A stretch of DNA of 64,000 bases. Source: Bacteroidota bacterium (GTDB taxonomy: Bacteria > Bacteroidota > Bacteroidia > Chitinophagales > Chitinophagaceae). The notes beneath the pieces were generated by a model that had not been told where the DNA came from, made no database searches, and saw only the letters and a list, made by a program, of their open reading frames with translations. The translations under genes and the position numbers were made by a program. Numbering within the stretch: the first letter of the stretch is position 1; each line of letters opens with the position of its first letter. The DNA lies in NCBI GenBank assembly GCA_018970395.1, contig JAGWWM010000006.1:1-64000 (forward strand), given 5' to 3'. Shown here piece by piece: positions 1 to 8,832 of the stretch.

Positions 1-1284
1 GATTATGTGAAGAAAGACAGTCTGGAGCAAAAAAGAAAAGACCCTCATTATCTTGATTCGGTGGATAGAGTTCGAAATAAAGTGAAGTGGGCGGATATTT
101 TATTATTGGGTAAATCGATATCGCAGGAACGAAAAAAAAGGACTTATGAATGGGAGCCGCTTCTGAATGCGGTCAGCTTTTATCCAGGGGAAGGTTTTGT
201 GGTGGATATGCCTCTTGAAATCACTCAACGAGTAACGGATCGCAAACGTCATGTACTGATTCCTCATCTTCGTTATGGTTTTGCTTCTGAACGACTCTAT
301 GGATGGGGCACTTATAAATATTTCGGAGGGAAAAAATATTTATCAACTTTTAGTCTTTCAGGTGGCTCGCGTCCTTTTCAGTACAATCCTGACAATCCTG
401 TAGATCCCTTTGTCAATTCTTTTTATGCCCTGCGAAGTGAAGACAATTATTTGAAAATATATGCAGCCAATTATGTGCGTGCCGCATTTTCAAAAGGAGT
501 GGGGAATGGATTGATTTTGAGAGGAGTTCTTTCCTATCAGGAGCGTATTCCTTTTGATAACGCAACCGATTTTTCTTGGCAGAAAACAAATAACAAAACC
601 TATTCGCCTAATTTCCCCAATGAAGTACTAACGGCTCCTTTTCAGCGACACGAGGCTTTGTCATTTACAGTGGGATTGCAGTATCAGCCACAAACTTCCT
701 ATATAGAATTTCCTGACCGCATAGTAAATATCGGCTCTAAATGGCCTTTGTTGAATCTTCAATATACCAAAGGCATCCCGAATCTTTTGGGCAGCAATGT
801 GGATTATGATAAATGGCAGGCAGAGCTTCAGGACGAATGGAATCTTCGTTTGTTTGGAACCTTCAATTGGAAATACAAGGCCGGAGGGTTTTTGAATACC
901 AGTAATGCGCCGATACAGGACTGGCAGCATTTTGCGGGGAATCGGTTTAATTTCTCCGGCGATTTTTTGAATACTTTTCAGTTGCCTGAATATTATCAAT
1001 TCAGCAATACTGCCTCCTTGTTCAATGCCGTTTTTGCAGAATATCATTTGAACGGATTTTTAACCAATAAACTCCCATTTTTTAATAAACTCAACTGGCA
1101 TTTGGTAACGGGGGCACGCGCCCTTTGGTTTAATCAGCAATCTTATTCGGAATGGAATATAGGACTTGAAAATATTTTTAAGATCCTGCGCATCGATATG
1201 ATCTGCGGCGTGTTGAATGGCAATAGAATCACTCCAGACTGGAGGATTGGCACTAAAATAAATTTATCTCGTAAAGAGGATTAA
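1..1284 (+). CDS. DUF5686 family outer-membrane protein, C-terminal part (5' truncated)
   Basis: The reading frame is open from base 1 (GAT TAT then GTG at 7), so the gene begins before the window and only about 427 C-terminal residues are present. The fragment is rich in aromatic residues and alternating hydrophobic strands (for example FQLPEYYQFSNTASLFNAVF), as expected of an outer-membrane beta-barrel, and ends in a strand-like segment (WRIGTKINLSRKED). It matches my memory of the DUF5686 / carboxypeptidase-regulatory-like family of Bacteroidota, whose full members are about 800 residues with an N-terminal CarboxypepD_reg-like domain. Function is not known; an envelope role is inferred. 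Its stop lies only 2 bp from the convergent recN stop, leaving no room for a separate terminator. Confidence 0.75.
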   Translation, partial: DYVKKDSLEQKRKDPHYLDSVDRVRNKVKWADILLLGKSISQERKKRTYEWEPLLNAVSFYPGEGFVVDMPLEITQRVTDRKRHVLIPHLRYGFASERLYGWGTYKYFGGKKYLSTFSLSGGSRPFQYNPDNPVDPFVNSFYALRSEDNYLKIYAANYVRAAFSKGVGNGLILRGVLSYQERIPFDNATDFSWQKTNNKTYSPNFPNEVLTAPFQRHEALSFTVGLQYQPQTSYIEFPDRIVNIGSKWPLLNLQYTKGIPNLLGSNVDYDKWQAELQDEWNLRLFGTFNWKYKAGGFLNTSNAPIQDWQHFAGNRFNFSGDFLNTFQLPEYYQFSNTASLFNAVFAEYHLNGFLTNKLPFFNKLNWHLVTGARALWFNQQSYSEWNIGLENIFKILRIDMICGVLNGNRITPDWRIGTKINLSRKED

Positions 1285-1286
1285 TA

Positions 1287-2963
1287 TTATGACCTGAGCA
1301 GCTCTTCAGCCGCTTTACGCGTTGCGTCGGAAGGTGATTTTCCTCCGAGCATGGCTGCCAGCACTTCTACTCTTTCACTTTCATTTAAAGCTTTCACTTC
1401 GGCTTGTATTTTTCCTTCTATTTCTTTTTTGGCAACAAGGAACTGCGTGTTTGCTTTTGCGGCTACCGGCGGCAAATGCGTAATGGCAATGACCTGATGA
1501 TGTTGTGCAATATCTGCCAACAACTTGCTTACCTGCAAAGCGGCTTCTCCGCTGATGCCGGTATCTATTTCATCAAATACAAGAGTGGGTAAATTAATCT
1601 GAGCGGCAACCATTGATTGCAGACAAAGCATTAGCCGGCTTCTTTCTCCGCCGCTGGCAACTTTTTCAATCAGGTGATATTCGATTTCTTTTTCTTTCGC
1701 TTGAGTAGGCACATTGGCATTGAATAGAAATTGAATGCGGTCTATGCCTCCGGCATGAAGGGCTGTTTTTTCGATATTTACTTTAAATCGGGCATGTGGC
1801 ATTCCGATTTGTTGCAAAAGAGTGGTAACCTTTTTTTGAATATCGGGTAACACCGCAATTCTCTTTTGATGTAATTGTTCTGCTTCGTTAAGTAATTCCT
1901 TTTGAAGCAGCTCAATTTGTTTGGTTAACTGATGGATATGTTGCTGCTTTGTTTCCAGATTTTTTTGATAATGTGCTAACTCCTCTCTGATTTCAAGCAG
2001 TGATTCCAACGAATTGACCTGATGTTTTTTTTGAAGCCGGTAGATGAGTTCAAGTCTTTGTATTACCTCGTTTTTTTTAGCTTCATCAAAATCAATTGTC
2101 TGAAGGATGGATTCCAGTTCTTTCGCAATATCATTGAGCTCTATGCGCACCGCCGACCACCGTGCCTGAAGCATTTGCAGCGTTTCGTTGAGCTGGCTGA
2201 ATCCGTTCAGTTTGTTTTCGATTTTTTTGAGCGAAGCGAGCATGGGATTGTTTCCTTCCTGTAACTGATGCAGTGCTTCGTTGAGGGTTGCCGTTAGCGC
2301 ATCTGATTCTTTCATGAGAGCCCAGTCGGTTTCCAGTGCTTTGTCTTCCCCCGCTTTGAGTTGTGCTTCGTTCAATTCTTCCGCCAAAAAACTTTTGTAA
2401 GAGGCAGCTTCCTTCAGGGTTTGTAACATTTGATTAGCCGCTTCCAGTTCTCCAGAAACATTGCGGTATTGTTGGTGTTTTTGCTCAAATACATATGTTT
2501 CTTTCAGGCACCCCGCAATGGTATCTATCAGGGTTTGTTGAAAAAGAGCATCACTCATTTCCTGAGTATCGAATTGCTGATGAATGTCAATCAGCATTTG
2601 AGTGAAGGATTTGAGCTGAGAGAGATTGACCGGCGTGTCGTTGATGAATGCACGGGATTTTCCAAGTGGATTAATTTCTCTTCTCAAAATAATCTCGTCC
2701 ATTTCATCAATGTCATGCTCTTGCAGCCATTCAGATAAATGTTTTTTTTCATGAGGTAAAAAAACACCTTCGATTACGGCTTTTTGGTTTTTGTCCGCTA
2801 AAACTTGTGTGTCTGCTCTTTGTCCTAACAACAGCAGCAGGGCATCCAGAATAATGGATTTTCCCGCGCCAGTTTCTCCTGTAATGGCGGCAAAGCCTTT
2901 AGGAAATGCGATGGACAATTCGTTGATGAGGACAAAATTCGAGATATGAAGTTTTTGCAGCAT
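1287..2963 (-). CDS. recN: DNA repair protein RecN
   Basis: SMC-like ATPase that acts early in recombinational repair of double-strand breaks in the cytoplasm. The 558-residue product has the normal family length. Walker A is GETGAGKS at residues 29-36, right after the family opening MLQKLHISNFVLINEL. A long central coiled coil (about 150-390) is followed by the ABC signature ASGGERSRL and Walker B LVFDEIDTGISG, then the ITHLPPVAAKA segment. All ATPase motifs are intact. The start is the only sensible ATG, and a TAGTTTTG promoter-like element lies just upstream (2974-2981, minus sense). Downstream it meets the DUF5686 gene tail to tail. Confidence 0.96.
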   Translation of the reverse strand: MLQKLHISNFVLINELSIAFPKGFAAITGETGAGKSIILDALLLLLGQRADTQVLADKNQKAVIEGVFLPHEKKHLSEWLQEHDIDEMDEIILRREINPLGKSRAFINDTPVNLSQLKSFTQMLIDIHQQFDTQEMSDALFQQTLIDTIAGCLKETYVFEQKHQQYRNVSGELEAANQMLQTLKEAASYKSFLAEELNEAQLKAGEDKALETDWALMKESDALTATLNEALHQLQEGNNPMLASLKKIENKLNGFSQLNETLQMLQARWSAVRIELNDIAKELESILQTIDFDEAKKNEVIQRLELIYRLQKKHQVNSLESLLEIREELAHYQKNLETKQQHIHQLTKQIELLQKELLNEAEQLHQKRIAVLPDIQKKVTTLLQQIGMPHARFKVNIEKTALHAGGIDRIQFLFNANVPTQAKEKEIEYHLIEKVASGGERSRLMLCLQSMVAAQINLPTLVFDEIDTGISGEAALQVSKLLADIAQHHQVIAITHLPPVAAKANTQFLVAKKEIEGKIQAEVKALNESERVEVLAAMLGGKSPSDATRKAAEELLRS

Positions 2964-2973
2964 AATACAATGT

Positions 2974-2981
2974 CAAAACTA
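2974..2981 (-). promoter_or_regulatory. TAnnTTTG -7 element upstream of recN
   Basis: Minus strand reads TAGTTTTG, matching the Bacteroidota -7 consensus, 10 bp before the recN ATG. The leader would be only a few bases long. No clear TTTG -33 box is visible. Confidence 0.5.
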
Positions 2982-3020
2982 AAGGTTTCATTTCAATGGT
3001 TGAGCGTCTGATTCGTTACA

Positions 3021-3050
3021 ATAAAAAAGCACTTGCGTTGGCAAGTGCTT
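3021..3050 (-). terminator. Rho-independent terminator of the zinc-ribbon gene
   Basis: Perfect 10-bp stem AAGCACTTGC / GCAAGTGCTT around a 4-base loop. On the minus strand it is followed by TTTTTTATT, so it terminates the leftward gene that ends at 3074. Confidence 0.85.
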
Positions 3051-3073
3051 AAGGGAGTTCATTATTGAATCAA

Positions 3074-3826
3074 TTAAAGTGAAATGCTGTCGTGCAAATC
3101 GGCATCCACCAGAATACGCCCGCAGTTTTCGCAGACAATGATTTTCTTTCTTTGTCTGATTTCACTCTGGCGTTGAGGAGGAATGGAGTTGAAGCAACCG
3201 CCGCAGCTGTCTCTTTGGATGGGAACTACGGATAAGCCATTACGATAGCTCTTACGAATACGCTCGTAACCCAGGAGTAATCTTTCCTCTACGGCTTCGC
3301 GGGCTTTATCTATTTCTTTATTCAGTTGTTTTTCCTCTTTTTCATTGACTGAGATAATCTTGCCCAGCTCGCTTTTTTTATCCTCAAGATCTTTCTCCTT
3401 GTTGGAGATAGTATCAGTTAGTTTTTTGTGTTTTTGACTGTTATCGTACAAATCATCCGTAGCATCTTTAATGTGTTTTTCCGCCAGTTTGATTTCGAGC
3501 GTTTGCATTTCGATTTCTTTGTTGATCGCTTCGAATTCACGGTTGTTTTTTACATTGTCACTTTGCTTTTCGTATTTTTTGAGTAAATCCTGTGATTCTT
3601 TAATGATTTCTTTTTTCTCATCAATGAATTTTTGAATTCCGTTGATTTCCTCTTCAATACGCAGACGACGTGCGTTAAGGCCTGCAATCTCATCTTCCAG
3701 GTCTTTCACTTCCATCGGAAGTTCACCTTTGAGGATGTGCAATTCATCCAGTTTGCTTTCAATTTTTTGTAATAGAATGAGCCCTTTCAGCTTGTCTTCT
3801 ACGGAGTATTCTTTTGTTGCAGGCAT
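3074..3826 (-). CDS. Zinc-ribbon coiled-coil protein (C4-type, DUF164-like)
   Basis: A 250-residue protein: residues about 20-195 are a charged, heptad-rich coiled coil, and the C-terminus carries a C4 zinc ribbon (SCGGCFNSIPP, then VCENCGRILVD), all four cysteines present. This is the family of Bacteroidota and other bacteria often annotated as C4-type zinc ribbon domain-containing protein; some relatives have been linked to flagellar or nucleic-acid functions, but no function can be assigned here. It lies downstream of the Nif3-like gene on the same strand with a 52-bp gap, a pairing I remember as conserved in Bacteroidota, so co-transcription is likely. A strong terminator follows it. Confidence 0.88.
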   Translation of the reverse strand: MPATKEYSVEDKLKGLILLQKIESKLDELHILKGELPMEVKDLEDEIAGLNARRLRIEEEINGIQKFIDEKKEIIKESQDLLKKYEKQSDNVKNNREFEAINKEIEMQTLEIKLAEKHIKDATDDLYDNSQKHKKLTDTISNKEKDLEDKKSELGKIISVNEKEEKQLNKEIDKAREAVEERLLLGYERIRKSYRNGLSVVPIQRDSCGGCFNSIPPQRQSEIRQRKKIIVCENCGRILVDADLHDSISL

Positions 3827-3878
3827 AGAATTTTTTTTTCAGTGATCTGTTGATCCAGGCAGGAAGTGGCTATGAATG

Positions 3879-4976
3879 CTATATCCAATACCTGACCGGA
3901 TTGGTTTGTACCTCAGAATTAAGGACGGCAAAGGTAGGGAATTTTTTGGAGAGGAACTCATTCAGGAGCTGAATTGTAAATTGCTCGCTTTCCAAGTGCC
4001 CGATATCTCCAAGTATAATCTTTCCGTCTGCCTCAAAAAAGTCGTGGTATTTGAGATCTGCGGTCAGGAAAATATCCGCACCCGAACGTTTGGCTTCTCC
4101 GATTAGAAAGGAGCCCGCCCCTCCGCATAGTGCTATTTTCTCTATTTTTTTACCCGTCCATGCGGAGTGGCGGATGCAGGGAATACCCGTCTTCTCCCGA
4201 ATCAGGTCAAAAAAAGCCCCAACCTCCATCGGTTCAGGCAGATAGCCCACCATGCCCGATCCTACATCCCCGTATTCATTGGACAATTCCATCAGGTCGT
4301 AGGCTACTTCTTCGTAGGGGTGACTTGCGAGCAATGCCTTTACCACCGCTTCGGTAGAGTTGGTCGGAAGGATTACCTCAATTTTATATTCTTCTTCATT
4401 GCTTCTCATTCCGATGGTTCCGCTAAAGGGGTTTGTACCCTCTTGCGGCAGGAAGGTGCCGGTTCCTGTCACCCTAAAACTACATTCGCTGTAATTTCCT
4501 ATATGACCTGCTCCTGCCTTGAAAAGGGCGGACAATACTTTTTCATAATGAGTCGTGGGTACAAAAGTGGAAAGCTTACTCAGCAATCCCTTCTTGGGGA
4601 GCAGTACTCTTGTTTTTTGTAAACCTAATCTTTGGGCAAGTGCGTGATTAACCCCCTCTCTGATATTGTCCAGATTGGTGTGAATGGCATAAATGGCTAT
4701 TTCGCTTTTAATGGCTGCTACCAGCGTGCGCTCAGTCGCATTGGAGCCGGTCAGTTTTTTGAGACCTTTAAATATCAAGGGATGATGCGCTACAATCAGG
4801 TTGCATTTTTTTGCTATCGCATCCTGCACTACGGCTTCGGTAACATCCAGACAGCATAGAATGCCGGTACAAATCTGCGACCTGTCGCCAATCAATAATC
4901 CGCAGTTGTCATAAGACTCCTGGTACGCCAAGGGTGCCCATTTTTCCAGAGCGTCAATAATGGATTGGAGATGCAA
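3879..4976 (-). CDS. Nif3-like dinuclear metal center protein (YqfO type)
   Basis: The 365-residue length fits the long Nif3/YqfO form, with an inserted PII-like domain (about residues 125-230) between the two metal-binding halves. Metal-ligand motifs are visible: AHHPLIFKGLKK near residue 65 and GDIGHLESEQF near residue 335. The family forms toroidal hexamers with a two-metal site; it is often annotated as GTP cyclohydrolase I type 2, but the in vivo role is unsettled. The ATG is preceded within 10 bp by an AT-rich word repeat that runs from 4985, so its ribosome-binding region is largely repeat sequence. Confidence 0.92.
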   Translation of the reverse strand: MHLQSIIDALEKWAPLAYQESYDNCGLLIGDRSQICTGILCCLDVTEAVVQDAIAKKCNLIVAHHPLIFKGLKKLTGSNATERTLVAAIKSEIAIYAIHTNLDNIREGVNHALAQRLGLQKTRVLLPKKGLLSKLSTFVPTTHYEKVLSALFKAGAGHIGNYSECSFRVTGTGTFLPQEGTNPFSGTIGMRSNEEEYKIEVILPTNSTEAVVKALLASHPYEEVAYDLMELSNEYGDVGSGMVGYLPEPMEVGAFFDLIREKTGIPCIRHSAWTGKKIEKIALCGGAGSFLIGEAKRSGADIFLTADLKYHDFFEADGKIILGDIGHLESEQFTIQLLNEFLSKKFPTFAVLNSEVQTNPVRYWI

Positions 4977-4984
4977 GAGGATGA

Positions 4985-5075
4985 ATAATTAAGAATTAAG
5001 AATTAGTAATTAATAATTAGTAATTGGGTAACCAGCAACCAACAACAAACAACCCACAACAAACACCCAACAACT
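4985..5075. repeat. AT-word repeat followed by CAAC-word repeat
   Basis: Bases 4985-5025 are permutations of AATTAAGAATTAGTAATTAAT; bases 5031-5075 are permutations of CAACCAACAACAAACAACCC. The block fills the space between the Nif3-like gene and the E2 gene. The same AT words recur near 7845, 19586, 41886 and 43317, and the CAAC/GTTG words near 52945, 54614, 62090 and 62879. Confidence 0.75.
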
Positions 5076-5081
5076 TTCTTC

Positions 5082-6422
5082 TCACGCTTCTCTTTCCGGA
5101 TCAAATCCTTCCAGCTCATTGGCTACGGCGGTAAGGAAAGTAGCGCCTAAGCTGCCATCCACAATACGATGATCGTAACTCATGCTGATATACATCATGT
5201 GGCGAATGGCAATACTATCACCATGTGGTGTTTCAATAACGACGGGTCTTTTCTTGATCGTACCTGCTGCGAGAATAGCTACCTGCGGCTGATTGATAAT
5301 AGGCGTACCCATGAGACTTCCAAAAGTTCCTACATTGGTGAAGGTGAAAGTGCCACCTTGTGTATCATCAGCTTTAAGTTTTCCGTTGCGTGCGGCATCA
5401 GCCAACTGATTCACCTGACGCGCCAATCCGGATAAGTTGAGTTGTCCTGCATTTTTAATCACAGGTACAATCAAATTGCCGGAGGGCAACGCTGTGGCCA
5501 TGCCCAGATTAATATCTTTCTTCACGATGATTTTATCACCGTCAATTGAACTGTTCATCAGCGGGTATTTTTTCAGGCACTTTACAATCGCCTCAATGAT
5601 AAGCGGCGTAAAGGTGAGCTTGGTTCCTTCATGTTTTTCAAATGTTTTTTTCATCCGCTCACGCCATTGTACCAGATTGGTAACATCGGCTTCTGAGAAA
5701 CTGGTTACGTGTGGACTGGTATGCTTGCTCTTCACCATATGATCGGCAATCAGTTTACGCATCCGATCCATTTCAATAATTTCCACATTTCCACTATACG
5801 ATACCGGTGCGGGAGCAGCAGGAGTTGCGGTAACTGCAGGTTGTGCAGGAGGCGTAACGGCAGGAACATTTTCTCTGACCGAAGTATTGGTGATACCTTT
5901 TTTACGTTGACCTACATAATCCAGAATGTCTTTTTTGGTAACTCTTCCTTCATTGCCGGTACCGGGGATGGTTTCCAGCTCTGTCATCGAAATTCCTTCC
6001 TGCCCTGCGATATTCAGTACAAGCGGAGAATAAAAACGAATGGACGCTGATGGTGTAACGGCAGCGCCTACCGGTTGATAAGGAATATCCTGTGTAGTAC
6101 TCAAAGGAGTTGTTTCTTTCGCTGGCGGGGGAGGAGTGGTCGCGGGTGCTGCATGAACAACAGGGGCTGCACTTGCTGCTGCTTCATTTTCCAAACGGGC
6201 AATCACGGCACCTACTGCCACCACATCATTTTCTTTGAATAAAATTTCTTTGATTACGCCACTGGCTGTGCTAGGAACTTCACTGTCAACCTTGTCGGTA
6301 GCAATATCCAATAAGGTCTCATCGGCTTTGATGGTATCGCCGGGTTGCTTATGCCACTTTAAAATGGTGGCCTCCATAATACTTTCTCCCATCTTGGGCA
6401 TCACAATGTCAATAGTAGCCAT
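5082..6422 (-). CDS. 2-oxo acid dehydrogenase complex E2 (dihydrolipoyl acyltransferase)
   Basis: E2 core of a pyruvate- or branched-chain-type 2-oxoacid dehydrogenase complex. Domain order: N-terminal lipoyl domain (1-78) with the lipoyl lysine in DIATDKVDSEVPS; an Ala/Pro/Thr-rich hinge; peripheral subunit-binding domain (about 128-170, FYSPLVLNIAGQEGISM ... GRVTKKDIL); a second Pro/Ala linker; and the catalytic acyltransferase domain (about 215-446) with the active-site motif YDHRIVDGSLGATFL. The motif set does not decide between the acetyl, branched-chain and succinyl forms. No E1 or E3 gene is next to it, so the complex is not encoded as one operon here. Confidence 0.92.
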   Translation of the reverse strand: MATIDIVMPKMGESIMEATILKWHKQPGDTIKADETLLDIATDKVDSEVPSTASGVIKEILFKENDVVAVGAVIARLENEAAASAAPVVHAAPATTPPPPAKETTPLSTTQDIPYQPVGAAVTPSASIRFYSPLVLNIAGQEGISMTELETIPGTGNEGRVTKKDILDYVGQRKKGITNTSVRENVPAVTPPAQPAVTATPAAPAPVSYSGNVEIIEMDRMRKLIADHMVKSKHTSPHVTSFSEADVTNLVQWRERMKKTFEKHEGTKLTFTPLIIEAIVKCLKKYPLMNSSIDGDKIIVKKDINLGMATALPSGNLIVPVIKNAGQLNLSGLARQVNQLADAARNGKLKADDTQGGTFTFTNVGTFGSLMGTPIINQPQVAILAAGTIKKRPVVIETPHGDSIAIRHMMYISMSYDHRIVDGSLGATFLTAVANELEGFDPEREA

Positions 6423-6563
6423 ATCAGTAATTGAATATAAAGTTAATTTACAATCGACAGCTCGTTGCCCTACAGGAATTCAAGCATATCAAATCGGTTG
6501 GCACCTACCCGTTGGCTAAGCAATGCTGTTAACGCCGCAAATGTAAAGATTTGTAGTGATTAT

Positions 6564-7793
6564 TCAGGGTTCGGAACGAATAAATTGAAGTAACAACAGA
6601 ACTGCCTGAACCGCAGTAAGCTGTATGTTGCGCTGGCGGTCAAATCTGAAATGAAAGGACTTGGTAACATGTTGTTGTGCCGAACCTGCTGCTACCCAAA
6701 CTGTACCTACAGGTTTCTCTTCGCTTCCTCCTCTCGGCCCCATGATACCCGAAACGGCAATGCCATAATCAGCGCCTGTCTGTTCGAGCAATCCGTTAAG
6801 CATGGCAGTTACAGTTTCTTCGCTTACCGCACCCTTTGTTTCAAGCAAGTTCTTGCTGACATTCAACAACCCGGTTTTAATAGAATTGTCATAAGCAATC
6901 ACAGACCCTTTGTAAAAGCCGCTTGCGCCCGCCATACTGGTGAACAGATGTGCAATATAACCTCCCGTACAACTTTCTGCGGTAGCTATTGTTTTGTTTT
7001 TGGCTAACAACAAATCTCCCAAAGCTTTTTCCGGCATGGCATCTGCTGCAATGACTAATAAATCGCTTACAAGATCTTGCAGCTCCTCAAATTTTTTTTC
7101 AGTCAATCTTTCAATATCACTATCAATCCGGTCTCTGCCGGTCAGTCGCAACCGTACCATTCCATAATTGGGAAGATAAGCCAGCTTAATTGTTTCAGGT
7201 AAATCTGCTTCCCAGTTTTGTAATCTTTCTGCAATAAACGATTCCCCGGCTCCGGCTGTAAGCAGGGTTCGGTGAATGATGGTACTTGTTTTCTGTTTTG
7301 TTTGAAGCAGCGGCAATACCTTTTCTGTCACTATCCCTTTCATTTCATGCGGCACTCCGGGCAATGAAACAATGATTTTATTGGTTCCATTTTCTCCTTT
7401 CTTTTCAAACCACATGCCTGGTGCAGTGCCTTTCTGATTCATCAGCACCCTGCAATTGTCGGGCACTTCTGCCTGTTTTAAATTTCTTTCCAGCAGCGGT
7501 CGTTTGAGGATATGTTGAAAAATATGGGTAACATGCTGCAATACTTTTTCATCGGTTATCATTTTACCTCCGAAATATTCACAGAGCAAAGGCTTGGTAA
7601 TATCATCGGCGGTAGGCCCTAATCCGCCAGTAATCAAAACAATATCTGCGTCGCTTAGCGCTTCATCCAGCGCCTGCTGTATTTCTTTTTTATCATCACC
7701 CACTGCTATTCTTCTTTTTACCCAAATGCCAATGGCATTCAATTGCTGCGCCATCCAGGCACTATTGGTGTCAATGGTTTGTCCGATCAGCAA
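6564..7793 (-). CDS. cinA: CinA family protein (nicotinamide-nucleotide amidohydrolase / ADP-ribose pyrophosphatase), start unresolved
   Basis: Two-domain CinA: an N-terminal molybdopterin-binding-like domain and a C-terminal NMN-deamidase domain (about 250-409) with ATAESCTGGYIAHL and KGAVSEETV. The interval given starts at a TTG (7793), but homology clearly continues upstream in frame: codons up to 7823 encode NAILITIGDE, which completes the conserved TIGDELLIGQ opening of the family. No ATG, GTG or TTG occurs in that extension; it is closed by a stop at 7857-7859, leaving only rare codons (ATT at 7850, ATC at 7847, CTC at 7826). The stop and the codons just after it belong to an AT-word repeat (7845-7877), so the original start codon may have been overwritten. 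The rest of the protein looks intact. Confidence 0.88.
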   Translation of the reverse strand: MLIGQTIDTNSAWMAQQLNAIGIWVKRRIAVGDDKKEIQQALDEALSDADIVLITGGLGPTADDITKPLLCEYFGGKMITDEKVLQHVTHIFQHILKRPLLERNLKQAEVPDNCRVLMNQKGTAPGMWFEKKGENGTNKIIVSLPGVPHEMKGIVTEKVLPLLQTKQKTSTIIHRTLLTAGAGESFIAERLQNWEADLPETIKLAYLPNYGMVRLRLTGRDRIDSDIERLTEKKFEELQDLVSDLLVIAADAMPEKALGDLLLAKNKTIATAESCTGGYIAHLFTSMAGASGFYKGSVIAYDNSIKTGLLNVSKNLLETKGAVSEETVTAMLNGLLEQTGADYGIAVSGIMGPRGGSEEKPVGTVWVAAGSAQQHVTKSFHFRFDRQRNIQLTAVQAVLLLLQFIRSEP

Positions 7794-7844
7794 TTCATCG
7801 CCGATGGTGATGAGGATGGCATTGAGGGAGGAGGAATGATGATT

Positions 7845-7877
7845 GATAATTAGTAATTAATAATTAAGAATTAATAA
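7845..7877. repeat. AT-word repeat between the thioesterase gene and cinA
   Basis: Permutations of AATTAGTAATTAATAATTAAG. It overlaps the last codons and stop of the upstream thioesterase gene (ends ATT ATT AAT TCT TAA) and reaches the in-frame upstream extension of cinA, so it lies on both gene boundaries. Confidence 0.7.
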
Positions 7878-8289
7878 TAGAGGGGAATGCGTTCTTTAAT
7901 TGAGTTGCCAACAGATCCGGCATTTTCGTTTTTGCTTTGTCTGCAGCATTGATAAAATACAACAGTACGGAACCGGTTGTGAGCAATTTTCCTGCTTCAT
8001 TATATACTTCGTGATGAAAACGAATCCGATGATCAGATGGCCACTCTTTTAAAATGGTCACTACTTTCAGAAGATCGTCATAATGAGCGGGACGAAGGAA
8101 TTTGATATCGAGTTCCACTACGGGCATAAGAATACCATTGTTTTCAATATCACGGTAAGTAATACCCAGTGAACGAATAGCTTCGCCTCTTGCAGCTTCA
8201 AAATAAGCCGCATAATGTCCGTGATATACCACGCCCATCTGATCGGTTTCTGCATATTTTACCCGGATATTCGTTGCTGCTGTAAACAT
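7864..8289 (-). CDS. Acyl-CoA thioesterase, YbgC/4HBT hotdog family
   Basis: A 141-residue single hotdog domain. The catalytic segment YAETDQMGVVYHGHYAAYFE (residues 10-29) contains the family Asp and the helix-capping HGHY typical of YbgC-type 4-hydroxybenzoyl-CoA-like thioesterases. It probably hydrolyses acyl-CoA thioesters; the substrate cannot be read from sequence. It starts 3 bp from the stop of the DoxX gene on the same strand, so the two are probably co-transcribed, with cinA next. Its last residues (SIINS) come from an AT-word repeat, so the natural C-terminus may have been altered. Confidence 0.9.
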   Translation of the reverse strand: MFTAATNIRVKYAETDQMGVVYHGHYAAYFEAARGEAIRSLGITYRDIENNGILMPVVELDIKFLRPAHYDDLLKVVTILKEWPSDHRIRFHHEVYNEAGKLLTTGSVLLYFINAADKAKTKMPDLLATQLKNAFPSIINS

Positions 8290-8292
8290 GAT

Positions 8293-8706
8293 TTATTTTT
8301 GAATCAATCCATCTACACTAATCTTGCCGGGTCCGCAGAGTAAGATCGTTCCAAAAGCGGTCATGAATAGCGCGGCTGCTTCTCCGTCTCCCCAAAAATC
8401 ACCTCCGTGTGAAATAAAGAAAGCATAACCCATAGCAAAAACGATGGGAACAGCACTGAGTCTGGTAAATAATCCGAGTATAATTAACACAGGACAAAAG
8501 ACTTCTGCAAAAATGACCAGCACCAGGGTGGTCGTGCTGCCCAATCCTAGAAAGTTTACAAATTTTTCTTTCTTTTCTGCAAAGCCAACCAGCTTGGGGA
8601 AACCATGGTTCACACACATGGCAATGCCAAAGACCAGACGGAGCAGAAGAAAAGCAATATTAAATACAACCGGGGTGTAGTGAATGGAAACTAATTTTTT
8701 CATCAT
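8293..8706 (-). CDS. DoxX family inner-membrane protein
   Basis: A 137-residue protein with four predicted transmembrane helices and the family features near the first helix (FNIAFLLLRLVFGIAMCVNHG) and in the middle (VFCPVLIILGLFTRLSAVP). DoxX-type proteins are small membrane proteins of uncertain function, in some cases linked to quinone or redox chemistry. A TATTTTTG element lies 18 bp upstream, and the thioesterase gene follows directly, so this is likely the first gene of the DoxX-thioesterase-cinA transcript. Confidence 0.88.
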   Translation of the reverse strand: MMKKLVSIHYTPVVFNIAFLLLRLVFGIAMCVNHGFPKLVGFAEKKEKFVNFLGLGSTTTLVLVIFAEVFCPVLIILGLFTRLSAVPIVFAMGYAFFISHGGDFWGDGEAAALFMTAFGTILLCGPGKISVDGLIQK

Positions 8707-8724
8707 CCTGCGTTTTAGTCATTA

Positions 8725-8732
8725 CAAAAATA
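8725..8732 (-). promoter_or_regulatory. TAnnTTTG -7 element upstream of the DoxX gene
   Basis: Minus strand TATTTTTG, 18 bp upstream of the DoxX ATG, in the divergent region shared with the TPR gene. Confidence 0.55.
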
Positions 8733-8771
8733 CGATATGCCTCGCTTTTATCCACAAAAAAACGAATTGGT

Positions 8772-8800
8772 TTTGCTTTCCGCTCAGGGTATTAACTTTG
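8772..8800 (+). promoter_or_regulatory. Bacteroidota-type promoter of the TPR-barrel-HU group
   Basis: TTTG at 8772-8775 (-33 box) and TAACTTTG at 8793-8800 (-7 box) are separated by 17 bp, a good match to the sigma-ABfr consensus. Transcription would begin near 8806, about 27 bases before the ATG at 8833. Confidence 0.65.
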
Positions 8801-8832
8801 TTCGGAGTCGCCCGGCTTAAACGGCGTTTTCT

